Shown piece after piece: positions 1 to 4,573 of a DNA stretch of 7,783 nt. A model generated the notes under the pieces. That model made no database searches. It worked only from the letters and a program-made list of their open reading frames with translations, and had not been told where the DNA came from. Source of the DNA: an uncultured Clostridia bacterium (GTDB taxonomy: Bacteria; Bacillota; Clostridia; Oscillospirales; CAG-272); assembly GCA_946641795.1 (NCBI GenBank), contig CAMPBZ010000052.1, positions 1 through 7,783 of the forward strand, in the 5' to 3' direction. Every line of letters begins with the position of its first letter. Within the stretch, counting starts at the first letter, position 1. The translations under genes and the position numbers were made by a program.

Positions 1-2
1 AT

Positions 3-78
3 CTGGGTGTGGCGCAGTTGGTAGCGCGCTACCTTGGGGTGGTAGAGGCCGCACGTTCAAGTCGTGTCACTCAGACCA
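3..78 (+). tRNA. tRNA-Pro (anticodon GGG)
   Basis: A complete 76-nt cloverleaf can be folded by eye. The acceptor stem is CTGGGTG/CACTCAG, the D stem GCGC/GCGC with loop AGTTGGTA, the anticodon stem CTACC/GGTAG with loop TTGGGGT, the variable loop AGGCC, and the T stem GCACG/CGTGT with loop TTCAAGT. The 3' end is A73 plus an encoded CCA. Loop positions 34-36 read GGG, so it decodes CCC and CCU proline codons. The C1-G72 pair, A73 and G37 after G36 are the usual identity features of bacterial tRNA-Pro. The gene starts two bases inside the window, so its promoter is not visible. It is followed directly by a terminator, so it is a single tRNA or the last of a cluster. Confidence 0.97.
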
Positions 79-119
79 AATAAAGCCATCCGGCAAAAGC
101 CGGGTGGCTTTATTTGTTT
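78..119 (+). terminator. Rho-independent terminator of tRNA-Pro
   Basis: A perfect 17-bp hairpin (one G-T pair) runs from 78-94 to 99-115 with an AAAA loop. Its core is CCGGC/GCCGG and its outer part is AAATAAAGCCA/TGGCTTTATTT, followed by GTTTG. The first stem base is the last base of the tRNA CCA, so the terminator abuts the mature tRNA. The A-rich left arm means it could also stop transcripts arriving from the right on the minus strand. Confidence 0.9.
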
Positions 120-133
120 GGCGTTGCATCATT

Positions 134-316
134 GGAACGCGCGGCCGAAACCACCCCAACAGCGCAAAGCGCGGTGGGGTGGTAGGGTGAGCGAAGCAAA
201 AAGGCTCCGGGGGAGCGTTTTTGCAAAGCGAAGCGCCCAAAGAGCCGTTTGGCGGGAGGGAGCCCGCCGACCGAACCGCAAAGCGCCTCGACGGCGCAGG
301 GCCGCGCACGGGGGAC
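134..316. repeat. GC-rich, hairpin-dense non-coding block (putative intergenic repeat)
   Basis: This gene-free stretch consists of successive hairpins. At 150-183 ACCACCCCA pairs with TGGGGTGGT, with GCGC-AAA-GCGC at the tip. At 196-224 GCAAAAA pairs with TTTTTGC around CTCC/GGAG. At 251-268 GGCGGG pairs with CCCGCC, and at 283-297 GCGCC pairs with GGCGC. The octamer GCAAAGCG recurs at 164-171, 223-230 and 278-285, about 55-59 bases apart. Open frames cross it on both strands, but their translations are Arg/Pro/Ala-rich low-complexity sequence in several frames at once, with no convincing ribosome site, so I do not call genes. Modular hairpins beside a tRNA suggest a dispersed intergenic repeat or a structured RNA. 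Only one copy is visible, so the repeat label is inference. Confidence 0.45.
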
Positions 317-320
317 TATG

Positions 321-341
321 AAAAAATTCCCGAAGAATTTT
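321..341 (-). terminator. Candidate terminator of the nucleotidyltransferase gene
   Basis: Read on the minus strand, AAAATTC pairs with GAATTTT around a TTCGG loop, and the run of six T overlaps the end of the stem and extends two bases past it. The C(UUCGG)G cap is an unusually stable loop that often caps terminator hairpins. The stem itself is AT-rich, so efficiency may be modest. It lies about 45 bases past the stop codon of the minus-strand gene, where its terminator would be expected. Confidence 0.5.
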
Positions 342-385
342 ACCCTCGGAAGCTTTTTGTTTGCAATGCATTAAATATAGGCGTT

Positions 386-1066
386 TTAGTTATCATCCTC
401 ATAATTGTTGTTGCAATATCCATTCTTCTGGCATATTTCATGCACAGTTATTGCAAAAATTGTCCGCGAGTGTACATCGGGGTTATCATTTGCATTTTTC
501 TTATCTATGTATAAATCTTTTAGGCCTTGCCACAAATTGTTTTCTTTTATCCATTGAATCTTCTCTGAAAGCAGATAATATCCATTGCTTTGATTTTCCC
601 ATGAATAATACACCTGTCTTTTATTAAAGCGAATGTACTCTTGCCTCTCAACACTATTTTCATCAATATAATCATGTACAAACGCAAAATCCACACTATA
701 AACTACTTTACGGTGTTCTCTATCCTTGATTTTTATTGTCAAAACTCTCGTTGAATCTTCTGCGTAGTCAAATCCGTGACGAGCTGCCCATTTGTCCAAC
801 GCCTGCTTAAATATCATCTTTATTTCTTTTGCGGTGAAATTTTGCTCTTCGTCGTTTGGATAGATGTTTACATCAAAATCAAATCCAACATTGGATTTTG
901 CATCGTACGTGATCATATCCCGGGAATAACTGCCCACAAGTTTATGCTGAAAAGTATAATCCTTTCGTAGTTCTTTTCGGACTTCTTTCAGCAATTGCAT
1001 TAAATCACTGTAGGCAGCTGATACTTGAGGATCCTTCTTTGAAATGAAATGAAAATCATGTTTCAT
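386..1066 (-). CDS. Stand-alone nucleotidyltransferase-fold protein (OAS/CD-NTase-like motif)
   Basis: The product has 226 residues. It carries the signature of the DNA polymerase beta-type nucleotidyltransferase superfamily: GSYSR at residues 45-49, then GFDFDV with the metal-binding pair Asp63 and Asp65, and a third acidic candidate, Asp126, in the strand YSVDFAF. All three positions are present, so it may be catalytically active. This GSxxR...DxD spacing resembles OAS/CD-NTase proteins, but at 226 residues it is shorter than usual CD-NTases (about 300-400), and no CBASS effector lies next to it. A nucleotide second-messenger, nucleic-acid or protein-modifying role is possible; the substrate is unknown. 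The start is ATG at 1066: AGGAG (1080-1076) lies 9 bases upstream, whereas the in-frame TTG at 1072 lies only 3 bases from it. The gene is clearly more AT-rich than its neighbours and sits alone between a tRNA and a metabolic operon, which suggests horizontal acquisition. Confidence 0.8.
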   Translation of the reverse strand: MKHDFHFISKKDPQVSAAYSDLMQLLKEVRKELRKDYTFQHKLVGSYSRDMITYDAKSNVGFDFDVNIYPNDEEQNFTAKEIKMIFKQALDKWAARHGFDYAEDSTRVLTIKIKDREHRKVVYSVDFAFVHDYIDENSVERQEYIRFNKRQVYYSWENQSNGYYLLSEKIQWIKENNLWQGLKDLYIDKKNANDNPDVHSRTIFAITVHEICQKNGYCNNNYEDDN

Positions 1067-1132
1067 ATACAAATGCTCCTTTTCATATTTTCCCCAATCC
1101 GTCCATTCGGTTGTGTATCACCAAATTTTTTT

Positions 1133-1160
1133 ATTATACAACAAATTTTGAATTTGTCAA
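1133..1160 (-). promoter_or_regulatory. SigA-type promoter of the nucleotidyltransferase gene, with an internal palindrome
   Basis: On the minus strand, a perfect TTGACA (1160-1155) and a perfect TATAAT (1138-1133) are separated by 16 bases. Transcription would begin near 1126, giving a leader of about 60 bases before the ATG at 1066. The spacer contains the inverted repeat ACAAATT-CAA-AATTTGT, which overlaps the -35 box by three bases and would place a repressor in the core promoter. Such a strong promoter on an accessory gene suggests either high constitutive expression or tight repression. Confidence 0.8.
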
Positions 1161-1174
1161 TAGTTTTTTGATAA

Positions 1175-1200
1175 ATCTCTCGCGGCAATCTCTCGCGGCA
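1175..1200. repeat. Perfect 13-bp tandem direct repeat upstream of the nucleotidyltransferase promoter
   Basis: ATCTCTCGCGGCA occurs twice, head to tail with no spacer (1175-1187 and 1188-1200). It begins 14 bases upstream of the -35 box. It is GC-richer than the flanking AT-rich DNA. It may be a paired protein-binding site, a replication-slippage duplication or a junction scar; the sequence alone does not decide. Confidence 0.75.
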
Positions 1201-1283
1201 TATCCGAAGAAAAAGGAATGCAAAACCCCTTTTTAATTTCTACTTGCGTTGCAAAGAAAAATTAACCCCTATAAGAATAATCG

Positions 1284-1323
1284 ATCGGGCCGGGCGCCAC
1301 TCTTCCGTGGCGTCCGGCCCGAT
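1284..1323 (-). terminator. Strong GC-rich hairpin, probable terminator of the dehydrogenase-kinase operon
   Basis: A 17-bp stem with a six-base loop (TCTTCC) is formed by ATCGGGCCGG (1284-1293) against CCGGCCCGAT (1314-1323), with GCGCCAC/GTGGCGT continuing inward and one G-T pair. It lies 33 bases past the kinase stop codon. On the minus strand the tail is CGATTATTCTTATA, T-rich but without an unbroken T run. It may therefore be a weaker intrinsic terminator or a 3'-end-stabilising hairpin. Confidence 0.75.
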
Positions 1324-1356
1324 TTGATGATTTTGGATTTGTTTTGCCCGGCAGGT

Positions 1357-2295
1357 TTATAGCCGTTCCGCTTTTGTTTGCGCGAGAACGGTTTTAACGT
1401 CCTCGGGGCGCGGCGGAAGGGTGCCCGCAGTCATACAGGCGGCCGTTCCGTAGGCAACGGCAAGGCGGAGTGCCTCGGCCTGCGAAAGCCCCTGCGCCGT
1501 TCCTGCCAGCAGACCCGCAACGGTGCTATCCCCCGCCCCAATGGTGGACACGGGATTTTCCAGCTTTGGAACCTTCAAAACATAGGTGTTCTCCCCGTCC
1601 GAAAACGCGGCTCCGTCGCCACCCAGGCTGATCATTACCGTTTCGCTGACGCCCGCTTTGACCAGCGCCTCCGCATCCCTTGCGGCTTCCCGCGCGGTTT
1701 TTGGCGTTCTTCCGAGAAAGGCCTCGATCTCCTGCTCGTTCGGCTTGATGAACCACGGGTGCAGTTCTTTCAAATCGTCGGGGGTGAAGGATGCCGAGTC
1801 AACGACCGCTTTTGCCCCGCCGTCGATCAGCTTTTTCAGCATTTTCTTTACGCTTTCCTTTTCCAGCCCCTTCGGGATCCGCCCCGAAAAAGAGAGCAGC
1901 AGCTCGGCCGGATCTTCGGCAAGAACGGCGGCCTCCACCCGGGCAAGCACCGCCTCGGGTACGCGGAAGGTGTTCAGCGAGATGCGCGTTTCCTTTCCCT
2001 CTTCGGGGTGAATGGTAATGTTCTCGCGGATCCGCCCCGGAATTTTGAAATACCGGCAGGCAATGTCGTCCGCCTTCATTTGCGCAACAAAGGCCTCGCC
2101 GTTTTCCTCGCCGATGACGATATAGGCAAGGTTTTCCACCCCGTTGACCCGCAGCGCCCGCGAGGTGTTGACCCCTTTGCCGCCCGCCTCCATAGAGAGA
2201 TCGGTGACCAGATTTTCCTTTCCGGCCGAAAAATCCGGAACGGTGTAATGCCAGTCAAAGCACGGGTTCAGCGTAATGGTTCGGATCTTTTTCAT
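1357..2295 (-). CDS. PfkB-family ketohexose-phosphate kinase (1-phosphofructokinase / tagatose-6-phosphate kinase type)
   Basis: The 312-residue length is typical of the FruK/LacC branch of the ribokinase (PfkB) family. These cytoplasmic enzymes use ATP to phosphorylate fructose-1-phosphate or tagatose-6-phosphate to a bisphosphate. Visible motifs are TLNPCFD at residues 8-14 (Asp14 in the substrate site), AGGKGVN at 37-43, KPNEQEIE at 184-191, SLGGDGA at 223-229, and the ATP/anion-hole signature TIGAGDSTVAG at 251-261 with catalytic Asp256. The gene starts directly after the dehydrogenase stop (TAA then ATG), and its ribosome site GGAGGGAG (2311-2304) lies inside the upstream gene, so translation is probably coupled. 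Pairing with a SorE-like dehydrogenase rather than a fructose PTS makes a plain fruK role uncertain. The kinase may act on the ketose phosphate that its neighbour makes, with an aldolase encoded elsewhere. The family is sure; the substrate is not. Confidence 0.93.
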   Translation of the reverse strand: MKKIRTITLNPCFDWHYTVPDFSAGKENLVTDLSMEAGGKGVNTSRALRVNGVENLAYIVIGEENGEAFVAQMKADDIACRYFKIPGRIRENITIHPEEGKETRISLNTFRVPEAVLARVEAAVLAEDPAELLLSFSGRIPKGLEKESVKKMLKKLIDGGAKAVVDSASFTPDDLKELHPWFIKPNEQEIEAFLGRTPKTAREAARDAEALVKAGVSETVMISLGGDGAAFSDGENTYVLKVPKLENPVSTIGAGDSTVAGLLAGTAQGLSQAEALRLAVAYGTAACMTAGTLPPRPEDVKTVLAQTKAERL

Positions 2296-3576
2296 TTATT
2301 TTGCTCCCTCCGGGTAGTCTCCCGCAATTCTCGGCGCGTTGGCAAGCAGATAGCGCTCGGCCTCGGCGCACCAGATGCCGCCGTTTTTCTTTACGATTTC
2401 GTCCAGCTTGGCGTAAAGCGGGTCTTTCTTGCCCCATTCGCCCAGTTCGTCCACGGCGATCATCGGAATATCCAGGTGGGTGTAGCAGACCTTTTTTGCG
2501 CCGCTCGGCTTTTCCATTCCGAAGATGGCGGCCGCCGCGTCCTTCAAGCCGAGGATGTGCGAAACGATGGCGCTCGGGTCAATTTTGTTCTGCTCGATCA
2601 GGTGAATAACATCCACCGTGTCCTCGGGAATGCTACCCGCCGTACCCACCACGTGGATCCCGTCGTAATGCACCCGGTAAAGGTTGAGCGAGCCGGGAAG
2701 ATCGTGTACGGCCGGGCCGGCGAAGAAGTTGATGCACCCGTCCTCGCGGCAAATCGCCTCCGCCATTGAGAACAGCACCGGCGAGGGAACCATCACAAAC
2801 ACGTCGTCAAACCCGCCCTGCGAAAGCTCCTTCAATTTTGCAACGGGGTCTTCCACATTCGCGGTGTTCAAATAGATCAGCTCTGTTCCCTGCGCCTTTG
2901 CGGCGGCAGGGGTAAACTTCCGCTCCGCTTCGGCAAGCCGCTCCGCGTTAATGTCGGTCACAACCACCTGCCCCACGCCCGCGTAGCCGGAAGCCAGCAC
3001 AATGGCGCCAATTCCCATCGGGCCTGCGCCGCCCAGCACGGCAAGCCGACCGCCGCGCTTTGCGCCGTCGGTGCGGACGTAGTTGCTGTAATCGGTATGG
3101 TAGCACCCTTTGTACGCGCGCAGAATGCAGCCCAGCGACTCGACCAGAGAGCCCTTGAAAAAGGCGTCCCCTTCAAACGGGATCAGGCACCCGCGGTCCA
3201 GCACGATCTTCGGGACGACCGCATAGGTCGCGTTGCCGCCGATATACCGGTAGGAATAGCCGGGATCGTATCCGCTTTCCAGTTTCAGCGCCGGCTGGAT
3301 GACCACGCGCTGACCGACTTTCCATTCCTCTTTGAGGTTTGCGCCCACTTTTTCGATGGTGCCGCACATCTCGTGCCCGACGATGACCGGGTGCTCGGCA
3401 ATGTCCTCGGGGACGCGCTTGTGGCCGCTCCCCTGTTTGACCGCCTTGTAGGTGGAGGCGCAAACGGTATCGCTTTCTACGCGCAGTAAAACTTCGTCAG
3501 CGGTGATTTCGGGCAGTTCAAAAGTTTCCAGGCGCAAATCCATTGCGCCGTGCAATCTGAGGGCTGTGGTTTTCAT
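2296..3576 (-). CDS. Zinc-dependent medium-chain dehydrogenase, SorE-like (L-sorbose-1-phosphate reductase type)
   Basis: The 426-residue product belongs to the MDR/alcohol dehydrogenase superfamily. Catalytic zinc ligands are recognisable as Cys39 (DTVCAST), the GHE pair His68-Glu69, and Glu146 in GSLVES. The nucleotide-binding loop is GGAGPMG at 182-188, with Asp208 (VVTDIN) at the end of the second strand, which suggests NAD(H) preference. The four-Cys structural zinc lobe of classical ADHs is not seen. From memory, the stretches LRLETFELPEI, QGxxHKxVP, GFDDVFV and GCINFFAGP match SorE, which interconverts L-sorbose-1-phosphate and D-glucitol-6-phosphate. A galactitol-1-phosphate-type or other hexitol-phosphate dehydrogenase is an alternative. 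About 60 C-terminal residues (367-426) follow the core. The start is supported by AAAGGAG eight bases upstream of the ATG. It is first in an operon with the PfkB kinase and is driven from the shared divergent promoter region. Confidence 0.88.
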   Translation of the reverse strand: MKTTALRLHGAMDLRLETFELPEITADEVLLRVESDTVCASTYKAVKQGSGHKRVPEDIAEHPVIVGHEMCGTIEKVGANLKEEWKVGQRVVIQPALKLESGYDPGYSYRYIGGNATYAVVPKIVLDRGCLIPFEGDAFFKGSLVESLGCILRAYKGCYHTDYSNYVRTDGAKRGGRLAVLGGAGPMGIGAIVLASGYAGVGQVVVTDINAERLAEAERKFTPAAAKAQGTELIYLNTANVEDPVAKLKELSQGGFDDVFVMVPSPVLFSMAEAICREDGCINFFAGPAVHDLPGSLNLYRVHYDGIHVVGTAGSIPEDTVDVIHLIEQNKIDPSAIVSHILGLKDAAAAIFGMEKPSGAKKVCYTHLDIPMIAVDELGEWGKKDPLYAKLDEIVKKNGGIWCAEAERYLLANAPRIAGDYPEGAK

Positions 3577-3618
3577 TCTTTTTTCTCCTTTTCGGGTGTA
3601 ATATTTTGGAACGCAGCA

Positions 3619-3648
3619 TTGACAGAATACTTGCTTATATGATATAAT
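3619..3648 (+). promoter_or_regulatory. Promoter of the DeoR-family regulator gene
   Basis: A perfect TTGACA (3619-3624) and a perfect TATAAT (3643-3648) are separated by 18 bases. A TGA before the -10 box makes it an extended -10 (TGnTATAAT). The start point would fall near 3655, leaving a leader of about 87 bases that contains the GATCA repeats. A repressor bound there could block its own transcription. Confidence 0.8.
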
Positions 3649-3667
3649 AAAATCATAAAGCTGTCAA
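3639..3667 (-). promoter_or_regulatory. Promoter of the dehydrogenase-kinase operon, interlocked with the regulator promoter
   Basis: Read on the minus strand, a perfect TTGACA (3667-3662) is followed after 17 bases by TATCAT (3644-3639), a five-of-six -10 box. Start would be near 3632, giving a leader of about 55 bases to the ATG at 3576. Its -10 box overlaps that of the opposing promoter by two bases, so two polymerases cannot occupy both promoters together. Confidence 0.75.
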
Positions 3668-3671
3668 TACC

Positions 3672-3726
3672 GATCAAAAACATTTCCAAATAATCACAAT
3701 TTGATCAAATACGATCATAAATCATC
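3672..3726. promoter_or_regulatory. Phased GATCA repeats, candidate DeoR-family operator
   Basis: GATCA occurs at 3672-3676, 3703-3707 and 3713-3717. The second copy is the centre of a perfect 12-bp palindrome, ATTTGATCAAAT (3699-3710). The last two copies are 10 bases apart, one helical turn, and a related CATCA follows at 3723-3727. The cluster lies between the promoter start sites and the regulator ribosome site, and the first copy sits just upstream of the operon -35 box. Tandem or phased sites near shared promoters suit an autoregulated DeoR-type repressor. Binding itself is inference. Confidence 0.55.
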
Positions 3727-3741
3727 AAAAGGAGAACCGAT

Positions 3742-4482
3742 ATGCGCGTAGAAGAAAGGCAAACGAAGATCCTGGAACTTCTCTCTTCCGACCCCGGTCT
3801 GACCGTTCGTGCGCTTGCCGCCCGACTGTTTGTAAGCGAGCCGACCGTCCGGCGCGATTTTACCGAGCTTGCCGAGCGCGGATTGCTCCGCAAGGTGCAC
3901 GGCGGCGCGATTGTGCGGGAGGGAGCCGCCGACCGCGAAATTCCCTTTTTGCTCCGCGAAAACGAACGCAGCTCGGTCAAATCCGAAATGGGGCGCCGCG
4001 CCGCCGAATACGTGGAGGACGGGATGGTACTGATGCTCGACGGCTCTACCAGCGCCTACCACCTGGTGCCGTATCTTTCGCGCTTTAAGGATATTCTGGT
4101 GGTTACCAGCGGCGCAAAAACCGCCGTTTCGCTGGCCGAGGCAAACATCCGCACCTTCTGCACGGGCGGGCAGATGATTATTCATTCCTTTTCCTACATC
4201 GGCGAGCAGGCCGAGCAGTTCGTCCGGCATATCAATGCCGACCTGCTCTTCTTTTCCTGCAACGGCCTGGCGGACGACGGGCAGATGACCGAGCGCAAAC
4301 TGGAAGAGGCCAGCATCCGCCGTGTAATGTTTGAGCGGTGCCGCAAAAAAATACTGCTTCTGGACAGCAGCAAATTCGGCAAAACCGCCTTTTACAATAT
4401 GGGGAGCGTTTCCGAAATTGACGCCATTGTCAGCGACGCGCCCCTGCCGCCGCACATTGCCGAACTGGTTGGCAAAAAATGA
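3742..4482 (+). CDS. DeoR/GlpR-family transcriptional repressor
   Basis: The length of 246 residues is typical for the family. The N-terminal winged helix-turn-helix covers about residues 1-57 with the DeoR signature LAARLFVSEPTVRRDF and the following GLLRKVHGGA. The C-terminal sugar-phosphate-sensing domain (about 75-235) shows DGSTS at 100-104, VVTSGAKTAVSL from 120, FFSCNGLADDG at 170-180, and DSSKFGK at 208-214, whose lysine belongs to the effector-binding region. Members generally bind a phosphorylated sugar and then release DNA. The start is fixed by AGGAG (3730-3734), seven bases before the ATG. The gene diverges from the dehydrogenase-kinase operon and shares its promoter DNA, so that operon is the obvious target and autoregulation is likely. 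The inducer is probably a phosphorylated hexose or hexitol handled by those enzymes. No clear terminator follows it, so some read-through into the lipoprotein gene is possible. Confidence 0.95.
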   Translation: MRVEERQTKILELLSSDPGLTVRALAARLFVSEPTVRRDFTELAERGLLRKVHGGAIVREGAADREIPFLLRENERSSVKSEMGRRAAEYVEDGMVLMLDGSTSAYHLVPYLSRFKDILVVTSGAKTAVSLAEANIRTFCTGGQMIIHSFSYIGEQAEQFVRHINADLLFFSCNGLADDGQMTERKLEEASIRRVMFERCRKKILLLDSSKFGKTAFYNMGSVSEIDAIVSDAPLPPHIAELVGKK

Positions 4483-4499
4483 ATTGCGCTTTGCGGGGG

Positions 4500-4528
4500 T
4501 TGCATTTCCCGCCGCGATATGATACAAT
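4500..4528 (+). promoter_or_regulatory. Putative promoter of the lipoprotein gene
   Basis: The extended -10 element TGATACAAT (hexamer TACAAT, 4523-4528) is preceded 17 bases upstream by a weak TTGCAT (4500-4505). Start would be near 4535, about 39 bases before the ATG at 4574. A GCGGG/CCCGC inverted repeat (4493-4497 and 4508-4512) overlaps the -35 box. This placement also argues against the upstream in-frame ATG at 4538, which would be nearly leaderless. Confidence 0.55.
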
Positions 4529-4573
4529 AAAAACAATATGAAAGAACTTCCGCCCTACAAGGAGAAATTACCG

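Noticed and set aside
64..371. Several overlapping open frames of 80-97 codons over the tRNA 3' end and the GC-rich block
   Set aside because: They overlap the tRNA and its terminator, occur on both strands in GC-rich hairpin sequence, give low-complexity Arg/Pro/Ala-rich translations, and lack convincing ribosome sites.
386..1066. Calling the nucleotidyltransferase a complete CBASS system
   Set aside because: No effector, Cap2/Cap3-like or HORMA/TRIP13-like gene is adjacent, and the protein is short for a CD-NTase.
3..1200. An integrated element using the 3' end of tRNA-Pro as attachment site
   Set aside because: No second copy of the tRNA 3' end and no integrase gene are visible in the window. 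The terminator directly after the tRNA appears native.
1210..1234. AAAAAGG/CCTTTTT inverted repeat as an extra terminator
   Set aside because: The stem is only 7 bp with an 11-base loop and few G-C pairs, and no gene end lies close enough to need it. The 1284-1323 hairpin is the better candidate.
1378..2769. A 463-codon plus-strand open frame antisense to the kinase and dehydrogenase
   Set aside because: It is the mirror of two clearly recognisable minus-strand enzymes. Its translation has no family motifs and it crosses the boundary between both real genes.
3609..3625. Possible CcpA cre site near the operon promoter
   Set aside because: The sequence around GGAACGCAGC lacks the correct spacing around the central CG and does not match the consensus.
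3715..4536. A 273-codon minus-strand open frame antisense to the DeoR regulator
   Set aside because: The plus strand encodes an unambiguous DeoR-family protein with a good ribosome site. The antisense frame also runs through the operator and promoter region.
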